DNA of 5,504 bases, taken from contig JAFTEG010000111.1 in the NCBI GenBank assembly GCA_017453765.1, positions 1 to 5,504 on the forward strand. The letters run 5' to 3'. The translations under genes and the position numbers were made by a program. The notes beneath the pieces were generated by a model. It did no database searches. It was not told the DNA's origin and saw only the letters and a list, made by a program, of their open reading frames with translations. The stretch comes from Selenomonadaceae bacterium. GTDB lineage: Bacteria; Bacillota; Negativicutes; Selenomonadales; Selenomonadaceae. How positions within the stretch are numbered: position 1 is the first letter of the stretch; the number at the start of each line of letters is the position of its first letter. This document shows positions 1-5,405 of the stretch, piece after piece.

Positions 1-1
1 C

Positions 2-2506
2 GCCGCCGAAGATTCGGTTTTTGAAAAAATTTCTCCCGCGCAGATTGACGCTGACGAAATGCGCCGCGTTATGGAGAATTGGTTTGAAAATTTAATTTCA
101 CTTCAATGGCTCAGACTGCTTGCCGATAAAGGCGACGACGCTTTAAAGTTATGGATTGACAAAACGGTTTTCGCAGAGTGCGGCAACGATAAAACAAAAA
201 TTCTCGACGCCTTCACGCATCACGAACAAATTTTTTCAATGCTTGTCGGCGTACGTTTTCAATCTAATGAAAAGCAACTCGGTGACAGGATTAACATTCG
301 CAAACGTCAAAAACGCCGTTTGGTTGAAGATTCTATCAGCACGCTTTTGGGCGAAGATAAAATTTTTTACGAAGAGGACGACAAAGATCGGCGTTCGCAA
401 AAAAGTGAAGAGGCTACTTTCATTGTGAAAATTGTTGCCACCGCCATGAAAATGCCGCTTGTCGACGTGTCGATAAATCCCGACATTGCCAAAAAGCTTG
501 ACGCGGTAGGCGTGATTCGGCGAATGATGCAAAAACAAAATATGCAAATGCGATTCGTCACGCTGACAAAGGGCTGGTATAAAAAGGACAGCGGCGTTTT
601 AATCGGTTACTACGGCGAAAATAAAACTCTTGCCGCGATGATTCCCACTGCGCCGGATAAATACAAAATCGTCACGAAAGATTTTCCCGACGGCATACCG
701 ATTGACGAAGACTCCGCGCAGAAGATTGATAAAGCCGCGTTTGTCTGTTACGCTGGATTTCCTGCGCGGAAGTTGAAAGTAATGGACTTGGTGAAATTTA
801 TGTTTCGCCAAAGTTGGAAAGACGACTACCGCACAATTATAATCGTCAGCCTTTTTGCAGGCATTGTCCCGCTTGTCACGCCGATAATCACGGAAACAAT
901 TTTCCGTGACATTTTGCCGATACTCGACAGAAAAGGTTTAGTCACCGTCACGCAGGTTATGATGGTGACAAGTTTTACAATGGCGGCAATGTCAATAATC
1001 CGCTCGGTAGCGCTGATACGAATTGCGACGCATTTGGATATGGCGGTAGAGGCGGCGTTGTGGAGTCGGCTTTTATCACTGCCGGAAAAATTTTTTAGAA
1101 AGTTTCAATCCGGCGAACTTGCTCACCGCATGACCGGCATGGAGTCGGTAAAAAGTTTTATCGACGGACATTTTATAGCGGCGGTCTTCGACACGATTTT
1201 TTCGTTTTGGAGTCTGTTCCTTATGTGCTACTACAGTCTGAAATTGACTGCGGCGGCAATTTTTATTTGGTTGATATGGTGCCTTATTACGGCGTTTATT
1301 TACCGCAGAGTCTTAGGCTTTCAGCGCGGCTTGATTAACGCGGGCAACAAAGAATCCGGTTTGATTCAACAAATTTTTGCGGGGCTTGCAAAATTCCGCG
1401 TACACGGCGCAGAAGAGCAGGCGTACAATTTGTGGAGCAAAGTTTTCGGCGAAACGTGGCAATGGAATTTAAAACTGCGTTGGCAGGGAAATTACAATTT
1501 GATTATTTCCAGCATTCAGCCGTTTATCTTGACAATGCTTTTGTACTACGTTGCAATTTACGAGGCGCAACCTGTTACCGAAGGCGGCAAAATTATTTCG
1601 GAAGGTATGGGCTACGCGCAGTTTTTGGCATTCAGCGCGGCGTATTCAAGCTTTAACGCCACTTTAAATTCACTAATCCCGCTGGTAGGTCAATTCTTCA
1701 CCGTTCAGCCGCACATTGAGAATTTGCGTCCCATTCTTGACGAAGAGCCGGAAATTACAGACGACAAAATTGACGCGGACGTTTTAACCGGCAAGATGAA
1801 AATCAGCGAATTAACTTTTTCGTACGGTGAAAAGTTGCCGGACGTGTTGAAGGATATCAGCTTTGAAGTTTCCGCCGGTGAAAATCTTGCCATTGTCGGA
1901 AAGAGCGGTTGCGGTAAATCTACTTTAGTCAGACTGCTACTTGGTTTTGAAAAGCCGAAGAAAGGCGCGATATATTTTGACGGTCAAGACCTTGCGTCAC
2001 TTAGTCTGCCGTCCGTTCGCAGTCAAATGGGCGTAGTGTTGCAGAACGGTCAGCTGATGCAAGGCGACATTTTTACAAACATAATCGGTACGGCGAATTT
2101 GACGCAGGACGACGCTTGGGCGGCGGCAGAGGCGGCGGGCATTGCCGACGACATTCGCAAAATGCCTATGGGTATGCAAACGGTTATCGGCGAAGGTTCA
2201 AGCAACATTTCCGGCGGTCAGCGTCAACGCATTTTAATCGCGCGTGCACTTGCGGCGAAACCTGCGATTTTAATTTTTGACGAGGCTACTTCCGCGCTGG
2301 ACAATAAATCTCAAGCTATCGTTACGAAAAGCATTGAGAAGTTGCACGTTACAAGAATTGTCATTGCGCACAGACTTTCGACAATCAGAAAATGCGACAG
2401 GATCATTGTAATGGACGGCGGCAAAATTGCCGAGAGCGGGACGTTTGATGAACTGGTTAAAGCCGGCGGTTTGTTTTCGACTTTGGTAAAGCGGCAGACA
2501 GTTTAA
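2..2506 (+). CDS. NHLM-type peptide-export ABC transporter, permease/ATPase, 5'-truncated by window
   Basis: Type I ABC exporter half-molecule, with membrane and ATPase domains fused, likely exporting leader-bearing peptides across the inner membrane. The frame is open back to base 2, and the first ATG (base 59) has no Shine-Dalgarno, so the true start lies upstream. Numbering from that ATG: residues 1-250 are a soluble N-terminal region with no recognisable C39 Cys/His peptidase motif; about 255-545 hold roughly six hydrophobic segments; the ATPase follows. The ATPase has Walker A GKSGCGKST (614-622), Q-loop Gln662, signature SGGQ (718-721), Walker B ILIFDE ending Asp741-Glu742, D-loop SALD (745-748) and H-loop His771, so it looks catalytically intact. 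The long N-terminal extension without a peptidase fits the second, peptidase-less ABC subunit of NHLM bacteriocin systems, whose usual partners are a C39-peptidase ABC protein and a HlyD-like protein; neither is visible here. The Gly-Gly precursors downstream support this role. Assignment to that exact subfamily is from memory of the family, not a search. Confidence 0.9.
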   Translation, partial: AAEDSVFEKISPAQIDADEMRRVMENWFENLISLQWLRLLADKGDDALKLWIDKTVFAECGNDKTKILDAFTHHEQIFSMLVGVRFQSNEKQLGDRINIRKRQKRRLVEDSISTLLGEDKIFYEEDDKDRRSQKSEEATFIVKIVATAMKMPLVDVSINPDIAKKLDAVGVIRRMMQKQNMQMRFVTLTKGWYKKDSGVLIGYYGENKTLAAMIPTAPDKYKIVTKDFPDGIPIDEDSAQKIDKAAFVCYAGFPARKLKVMDLVKFMFRQSWKDDYRTIIIVSLFAGIVPLVTPIITETIFRDILPILDRKGLVTVTQVMMVTSFTMAAMSIIRSVALIRIATHLDMAVEAALWSRLLSLPEKFFRKFQSGELAHRMTGMESVKSFIDGHFIAAVFDTIFSFWSLFLMCYYSLKLTAAAIFIWLIWCLITAFIYRRVLGFQRGLINAGNKESGLIQQIFAGLAKFRVHGAEEQAYNLWSKVFGETWQWNLKLRWQGNYNLIISSIQPFILTMLLYYVAIYEAQPVTEGGKIISEGMGYAQFLAFSAAYSSFNATLNSLIPLVGQFFTVQPHIENLRPILDEEPEITDDKIDADVLTGKMKISELTFSYGEKLPDVLKDISFEVSAGENLAIVGKSGCGKSTLVRLLLGFEKPKKGAIYFDGQDLASLSLPSVRSQMGVVLQNGQLMQGDIFTNIIGTANLTQDDAWAAAEAAGIADDIRKMPMGMQTVIGEGSSNISGGQRQRILIARALAAKPAILIFDEATSALDNKSQAIVTKSIEKLHVTRIVIAHRLSTIRKCDRIIVMDGGKIAESGTFDELVKAGGLFSTLVKRQTV

Positions 2507-2511
2507 ATTGT

Positions 2512-2517
2512 GAGGTG
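2512..2517 (+). promoter_or_regulatory. Ribosome-binding site for the sigma factor, favouring a TTG start
   Basis: GAGGTG lies 7 bases before the TTG at 2525. The alternative in-frame GTG at 2510 overlaps this site and has no Shine-Dalgarno of its own. This makes TTG 2525 the better start. The site lies in the 18-base gap after the transporter stop, so translation of the two genes is probably coupled. Confidence 0.6.
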
Positions 2518-2524
2518 TTTGGTT

Positions 2525-3079
2525 TTGGAAAAGGATAATAATTACTACAGTGACGTGGCGGAGCGTGCGGTTTATGACGAAGATGCTTTCCGTGAGTTGT
2601 ACGAAAAATATTTTCGCGTTGTATACAACTTGGTTTATGTTCGCGTAAAAAATGCGACGACTGCCGACGATATCACTAGCGAAATTTTTTTGAAGGTGAC
2701 GCAAAATCTTTCGCGCTTTGACAAAACCCGTGCCTCTTTTGCAACGTGGATCAGCCGCATTACCGAGAGAACTTGTATAGATTTTTTCCGCAGTAGCAGT
2801 AAGCGTGAAGATGTTGAATGGGACGACACTTTTTCGCCGCCGGTAGATGAGAAGGAACAGCCGGAACAGCAAGTTATTTTAAGCGAAAACAAACAAATTT
2901 TGATGAAGGCGGTTTCAAAACTTTCAGAGCGTGAACAGCGTATTATCGAGTTGAAATTTTGGGCGAATATGACTAACAAAGAAATCGGCGAAACGCTTGG
3001 CATTAGTGCCGGCAACGTCGGAATTATCCTTTTCCGTGCTATGGGAACACTGCGGCAAAAACTTCAGAATAAAATTTGA
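2525..3079 (+). CDS. ECF-like RNA polymerase sigma-70 family factor
   Basis: Alternative sigma factor that would direct RNA polymerase to a specific promoter set. From TTG 2525 it is 184 residues, the usual size for the ECF group. Region 2 covers about residues 20-92, with the typical pattern of an AFRELYEKYF helix, then TADDITSEIFLKV, FDKTRASFATWISRI and an IDFFRSSSKRE end. An acidic linker of about 30 residues follows. Region 4 covers about 128-182, with LSEREQRIIELKF and a helix-turn-helix around NKEIGETLGISAGNVGIILFRAMGTLRQKL. Only regions 2 and 4 are present, as expected for ECF factors. An upstream GTG at 2510 would add five residues but lacks a ribosome-binding site. It follows the transporter by 18 bases and is probably cotranscribed with it. 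No anti-sigma gene lies next to it in the window, which is unusual for ECF factors. Targets are unknown; the export operon or the peptide array are the obvious candidates. Confidence 0.88.
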   Translation: MEKDNNYYSDVAERAVYDEDAFRELYEKYFRVVYNLVYVRVKNATTADDITSEIFLKVTQNLSRFDKTRASFATWISRITERTCIDFFRSSSKREDVEWDDTFSPPVDEKEQPEQQVILSENKQILMKAVSKLSEREQRIIELKFWANMTNKEIGETLGISAGNVGIILFRAMGTLRQKLQNKI

Positions 3080-3148
3080 ACGTCGACAAAACTTTTATGA
3101 AGTGTTGATTAATTCAAATTGCAATATATTTTTAGAATTTTTTAGGAT

Positions 3149-3179
3149 TTACTTTTTCTTTGGCGCAAAGAAAAAGTAA
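3149..3179. repeat. 13-bp perfect inverted repeat, 5-base loop
   Basis: TTACTTTTTCTTT (3149-3161) and its exact reverse complement (3167-3179) flank the loop GGCGC. A related fragment, GTAACAAAAAGAAAC, continues to 3190. It lies 70 bases after the sigma gene and just before two GC-rich hairpins. No T-run follows on either strand, so it is not a classic Rho-independent terminator. Its make-up resembles dispersed intergenic palindromes seen in many genomes, but copy number cannot be judged from one window. Confidence 0.65.
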
Positions 3180-3192
3180 CAAAAAGAAACAT

Positions 3193-3249
3193 GTCCGCAG
3201 AAGTCGCGTCCGGCGACTTGCGCGGACGGGCGCACGTCCTTGTGCGCCC
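3193..3249. repeat. Two adjacent GC-rich hairpins
   Basis: Hairpin 1 pairs GTCCGC (3193-3198) with GCGGAC (3222-3227) and AAGTCGC (3201-3207) with GCGACTT (3213-3219), separated by a 2x2 internal mismatch, with loop GTCCG. Hairpin 2 follows immediately: GGGCGCAC (3228-3235) pairs perfectly with GTGCGCCC (3242-3249) around loop GTCCTT. The stretch is much richer in GC than its surroundings. Together with the palindrome at 3149-3179 it looks like one composite intergenic element of about 100 bp. It could be a REP-like dispersed element, a structured RNA, or a transcript-end stabiliser for the sigma mRNA. The sequence alone does not decide. Confidence 0.6.
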
Positions 3250-3257
3250 CGCCATAA

Positions 3258-3282
3258 TTGCAACCTTTGCGTAATTTGCAAC
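3258..3282. promoter_or_regulatory. Direct repeat TTGCAAC x2, possible protein-binding site
   Basis: TTGCAAC occurs at 3258-3264 and again at 3276-3282, with 18 bases between starts (not quite two helical turns). The core TTGCAA is itself a palindrome. The pair lies about 155 bases before the first precursor gene. It could bind a regulator or hold an ECF-type -35 element, but short AT-rich words like this also recur by chance. Confidence 0.2.
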
Positions 3283-3339
3283 GTTTTTGAGTTTTTCAAC
3301 ACCGCCTAGTGGCGACAAACTTTTCAAAATATATTTCAT

Positions 3340-3365
3340 TGGGCGTAACGGCGCCTATTTTTTTT
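3340..3365 (+). terminator. Terminator- or attenuator-like hairpin with eight T's
   Basis: TGGGCG (3340-3345) pairs with CGCCTA (3352-3357), including one G-T pair, around a 6-base loop. An uninterrupted run of eight T's (3358-3365) follows at once. The stem is short but GC-rich, so termination may be partial. It lies 72 bases before the first precursor gene, so it could end the exporter-sigma transcript or attenuate read-through into the peptide array. No convincing sigma-A promoter was found between it and the first precursor; TAATAT at 3404-3409 is a possible -10 box without a matching -35. Confidence 0.5.
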
Positions 3366-3408
3366 ACGAATTTTTGTAATGCCTTCACTGCCGCGCCGTA
3401 AATTAATA

Positions 3409-3437
3409 TGAAAGATAAAACAAAGGAGAAATGAAAA
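3409..3437 (+). repeat. 5' leader segment shared with the last precursor gene (copy 1)
   Basis: TGAAAGATAAAA (3409-3420) recurs exactly at 5375-5386. In both places a purine-rich stretch and AATGAAAA directly before the start ATG follow. Here the ribosome-binding site is a strong AGGAG (3424-3428), 9 bases before ATG 3438. The other four precursors lack the 12-base word, which suggests that the first and last genes share an ancestral upstream region. Confidence 0.5.
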
Positions 3438-3770
3438 ATGTCAACAGCAAGTCGAGTAGAATTAAGTGCAGAGAATATTAATCATGTATCAGGAGGCGGA
3501 GTTTTTAGAATAGCTTATGAAATATAAAAAAAAGTAAAAGAGAAACTTGAAACGAAACGGAATGACAACGGAAGTTCAGGCGGCGGCGACAAGAAAGACA
3601 GCTTAAGCGGCGGCAGTAAAGCTCCCACTAATACAACAGGCACACCGACTTCAACGCCTACAAGCAATCCCGGCAACAACTTCACGAACAACAATCAAGG
3701 CGGTAAGCAAAACAGCAATCAGCAAGGCAACAAAAATGACAACAGCAGTCAAAATAACTCAATTCAGTAA
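3438..3770 (+). pseudogene. Gly-Gly leader peptide precursor interrupted by an in-frame stop
   Basis: ATG 3438 follows AGGAG by 9 bases. The product opens with a 20-residue leader, core VELSAENINHVSGG, closely like the leaders of its neighbours. After only nine core residues (GVFRIAYEI) there is a TAA at 3525-3527. The same frame then stays open to TAA 3768-3770 and encodes a Ser/Thr/Gly/Asn-rich stretch and the family's C-terminal motif (GGKQ at codons 88-91, QQG at 95-97), almost identical at DNA level to the next gene. No ATG, GTG or TTG follows the stop in frame, so the rest cannot be made separately. With a Tyr or Lys codon at that place it would be a normal 110-residue precursor. A recent nonsense mutation, a sequencing error or stop read-through fit. 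The alternative is that the 29-residue product with a nine-residue core is itself the functional form. The stop abuts an A8 run, but a slip within that run would not remove it. Confidence 0.75.
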
Positions 3771-3812
3771 AAAATTTTAATCGGTCAAGAAAATTTAAAG
3801 GAGAAATAAAAA

Positions 3813-4298
3813 ATGTCAAAAGAAATCCTAAGCGCAACCGAAGATGAAAAATTTGAAAAGTTTTTTGCGGAATTGAAAAGCAATGCTGAACTTGCGAAAC
3901 AATTTGAAGAAGTTACGGCGGGACTTAATGAAGAAGAGGCGGTAGTGAAAATTGCGGAAACGGCAAAAGCTAAAGGATACTTTTCAGACGAAGTTGCGAC
4001 ACCCCCTGCGAAACAGGAACTCGACGAAAAAAGTATGGAAGGTGTAACCGGCGGCGTAGCTCCGGTAATAGCATTCCTTATCAAAGTCTACAAAATTTAT
4101 CAGTACGTTAAACTTGCCAAAGCAGTTTACGACGCATGCAAGGGCGACGGCAAAAAAGACGGCTCAAGCGACGGTTCAGGCGGCGGAAACACCTACACGA
4201 ACAACAATCAAGGCGGCAAGCAAAACAATAATCAGCAAGGTAATGAAAATAAAAACAGCAGTAAAGGCAATTCAATCGCAGAACTCAACTTGATATAA
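3813..4298 (+). CDS. Precursor peptide with Nif11-like leader and GGKQ/QQG C-terminal motif
   Basis: 161-residue secreted-peptide precursor; AGGAG lies 9 bases before ATG. Residues 1-81 look like a Nif11-type leader: an amphipathic FEKFFAELKSNAELAKQFEE helix, then EEEAVVKIAETAKAKGY, then ELDEKSMEGVTGG, with the Gly-Gly at 80-81. Nif11-like leaders are known partners of NHLM exporters and of several modification systems. The predicted mature part (82-161) begins with a hydrophobic and basic segment, VAPVIAFLIKVYKIYQYVK and onward to about 108. It holds the only cysteine of the visible family (Cys109), then a Gly/Ser/Lys linker, then Y128-x-N-x-N-x-GGKQ (134-137) and QQG (141-143) with an Asn-rich tail. 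The C-terminal motif is shared with neighbours that carry a short unrelated leader, so this gene combines a different leader with the same kind of cargo. Mature function is unknown. Confidence 0.87.
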   Translation: MSKEILSATEDEKFEKFFAELKSNAELAKQFEEVTAGLNEEEAVVKIAETAKAKGYFSDEVATPPAKQELDEKSMEGVTGGVAPVIAFLIKVYKIYQYVKLAKAVYDACKGDGKKDGSSDGSGGGNTYTNNNQGGKQNNNQQGNENKNSSKGNSIAELNLI

Positions 4299-4347
4299 GT
4301 TAGTTAAGAGTTAAGAGTTAGGAGTTAAGAGTTAGGAGTTAAGAGTT
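4299..4347. repeat. Tandem 7-bp repeat GTTAAGA/GTTAGGA, six full units
   Basis: Six 7-base units fill 4303-4344, four GTTAAGA and two GTTAGGA. Partial units lie on each side: GTTA at 4299-4302 and GTT at 4345-4347. The run starts directly after the stop of the Nif11-leader gene and ends 3 bases before the AGGAG of the next. A unit number that changes by slippage would alter intergenic spacing without touching a reading frame. No promoter boxes are evident within it. Confidence 0.9.
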
Positions 4348-4363
4348 TAAAGGAGAAATTAAA

Positions 4364-4603
4364 ATGGCGGATGCTAAAAAAGTTGAACTCACGGAAGAAA
4401 ATCTCGGCGGCGTAGCGGGCGGCGCAGGTAAAACTGAAAAGAAAGATACCAAAGTTACCAAGAAAGACGACAAGAAAACCACTCAAAAGACCACCCCTCA
4501 AACCGGCGGCGACGTCTTCAACAATGACAATCGCGGCGGCAAGCAGATCAACAGCCAGCAGGGTAAAGAGAATCAGAACAAAACCGAAGGAGTTGAAATA
4601 TAA
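4364..4603 (+). CDS. Short Gly-Gly leader precursor, Lys/Thr-rich core
   Basis: 79-residue precursor with AGGAG (4351-4355) 8 bases before ATG. The leader (1-20, core VELTEENLGGVAGG) ends in Gly19-Gly20 and is the double-glycine type normally cut by C39-peptidase transporters. It also has an earlier Gly15-Gly16, but the alignment with its relatives places the cut after 20. The mature part would be 59 residues: a very hydrophilic Lys/Asp/Thr stretch (22-46) with no hydrophobic segment and no cysteine, then F52-x-N-x-N-x-GGKQ (58-61), QQG (65-67) and a short charged tail. It has the shortest core of the complete set. Its ribosome-binding site and leader-coding DNA are nearly identical to those of the next gene, which points to duplication of that 5' segment. 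A classic pore-forming bacteriocin seems unlikely given the lack of a hydrophobic segment; function unknown. Confidence 0.85.
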   Translation: MADAKKVELTEENLGGVAGGAGKTEKKDTKVTKKDDKKTTQKTTPQTGGDVFNNDNRGGKQINSQQGKENQNKTEGVEI

Positions 4604-4645
4604 TTCGGATTCACGCAGAATAAATTTTAAAAAGGAGAAATTAAA

Positions 4646-4972
4646 ATGGCGGAAGAAAAAAAAGTTGAACTCACGGAAGATAACCTCGACGAAGTAGCCG
4701 GCGGCAATAAAACCGTTAAAAAGACTATCGCCGTATCCGCAGCTGTTGTGGCCGCAGCTATTGCAGGTTATCAAACTTATAATCATACCGAGAAACTGCT
4801 TAACGTGTCGGACGGCACGGCGAAAGACAGCAACGCAAATTCCAAAGGTGCGGCAAGCGCTGAAAACGGTTTGGCTCCCGGCACTTATAACAACGTCAAC
4901 AGCGGCGGTAAGCAAATGATAGTTCAGCAAGGCTCCGGTAATATCAACAATAGTGGTAATAATTCTATGTAA
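4646..4972 (+). CDS. Short Gly-Gly leader precursor with Ala/Val hydrophobic segment
   Basis: 108-residue precursor; AGGAG (4633-4637) lies 8 bases before ATG. The leader (1-20, core VELTEDNLDEVAGG) differs from that of the preceding gene by only a few residues. The predicted mature part (21-108) starts with basic NKTVKK, then an Ala/Val-rich segment (about 27-41) long enough to sit in a membrane or form a helix. A polar Asn/Ser/Lys stretch follows, then Y81-x-N-x-N-x-GGKQ (87-90), MIVQQG (91-96) and an Asn/Gly/Ser tail. No cysteine. Hydrophobic residues inside the motif (M-I-V) replace the Asn/Ser of the first two genes; the following gene has M-F-V there. QQGSGN fits the Q-x-G-x-G-N core of curlin repeats, though one copy only. 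The hydrophobic segment could be read as a signal peptide or membrane anchor, but it lies after the Gly-Gly site and within the exported part. Confidence 0.85.
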   Translation: MAEEKKVELTEDNLDEVAGGNKTVKKTIAVSAAVVAAAIAGYQTYNHTEKLLNVSDGTAKDSNANSKGAASAENGLAPGTYNNVNSGGKQMIVQQGSGNINNSGNNSM

Positions 4973-4999
4973 AAGCGAAAATTTGGAGAGAAAATTAAA

Positions 5000-5326
5000 A
5001 TGTCCGAAAAAAAGAAATTTGAACTCGCCGAAGAAAAATTGCAGGATGTATCCGGCGGCGCCCACGATGTCAATGATATGGCAGATTTTATTGAAGAAAG
5101 CGAAAACGGCCCTTGGGATTGGAATGGATTAGACAGTAAGAAAGATTCGGGCGGTGGCGCTAAAAATACAACGCCGGTTGCAAGTTCCCAAAAAGAAGTT
5201 GCCCAAGACGTCAATGTAAGCGGCAACAGCGTTCCCAAATACAATAACGTCAATAACGGCGGCAAGCAAATGTTTGTTCAGCAGGGACAGAACACGAATA
5301 CTAACAGCGGCATAAATCAAATGTAA
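5000..5326 (+). CDS. Short Gly-Gly leader precursor, acidic core
   Basis: 108-residue precursor, 27 bases after the previous gene. Its ribosome-binding site is weaker than in the others (GGAG at 4985-4988, 11 bases before ATG). The leader (1-20, core FELAEEKLQDVSGG) ends at Gly19-Gly20. The mature part opens with an acidic, Trp-containing stretch (ADFIEESENGPWDW), then a Gly/Ser/Thr-rich linker, then Y81-x-N-x-N-x-GGKQ (87-90), MFVQQG (91-96) and an Asn/Thr tail. No cysteine and no long hydrophobic segment. Its length and the position of the motif match the preceding gene exactly, although the middle sections share no evident similarity. This suggests that the distance from cleavage site to motif matters or that the pair shares an origin. 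Function unknown. Confidence 0.85.
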   Translation: MSEKKKFELAEEKLQDVSGGAHDVNDMADFIEESENGPWDWNGLDSKKDSGGGAKNTTPVASSQKEVAQDVNVSGNSVPKYNNVNNGGKQMFVQQGQNTNTNSGINQM

Positions 5327-5339
5327 TTCGCTAAAAAAT

Positions 5340-5367
5340 TTGTAACGGCTTTTCAAAAAGTTAGTAT
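5340..5367 (+). promoter_or_regulatory. Possible sigma-A promoter before the last precursor
   Basis: TTGTAA (5340-5345) and TAGTAT (5362-5367) are 16 bases apart; each matches four of six consensus bases. They lie in the 79-base gap before the last precursor, the widest gap between the precursor genes. The match is weak and AT-rich DNA gives such pairs by chance. Confidence 0.22.
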
Positions 5368-5374
5368 GTAAATT

Positions 5375-5405
5375 TGAAAGATAAAAATTAAAGGCGCAAT
5401 GAAAA
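5375..5405 (+). repeat. 5' leader segment shared with the first precursor gene (copy 2)
   Basis: TGAAAGATAAAA (5375-5386) repeats the segment at 3409-3420, and AATGAAAA again precedes the start codon. The ribosome-binding site has decayed here: AAAGG (5390-5394) is followed by CGC instead of AGA and lies 11 bases from ATG, so translation is probably weaker than for the first gene. Confidence 0.45.

Noticed and set aside
59..61. ATG 59 as the true start of the exporter
   Set aside because: The frame continues open to base 2 with gene-like codons, and no Shine-Dalgarno precedes this ATG.
2270..2872. 200-codon minus-strand frame across the exporter-sigma junction
   Set aside because: It overlaps two genes with clear family motifs on the plus strand and has no recognisable domain.
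2997..3179. 60-codon plus-strand frame at the end of the sigma gene
   Set aside because: It overlaps the conserved region 4 of the sigma factor in another frame and runs into the palindrome; no family features.
3142..3339. 65-codon minus-strand frame in the intergenic region
   Set aside because: It coincides with the palindromes and GC-rich hairpins, its composition follows those repeats, and it has no clear ribosome-binding site. Likely spurious.
3526..3533. A8 run as a phase-variable switch for the broken precursor
   Set aside because: The stop codon is formed by T3525 and the first two A's, so gain or loss of A's leaves the stop in place.
3771..3796. Terminator between the first and second precursors
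   Set aside because: Only a 7-bp A/T inverted repeat (AAATTTT with AAAATTT) is present, with no GC stem or T-run.
4303..4344. CRISPR array
   Set aside because: The units are 7 bp and contiguous with no spacers, so this is a simple tandem repeat.
4325..5065. 246-codon open frame on the minus strand across the precursor genes
   Set aside because: It lies antisense to three well-supported genes. Its repeated Phe-rich segments are the reverse of the repeated ribosome-binding sites and leaders, and it has no plausible ribosome-binding site.
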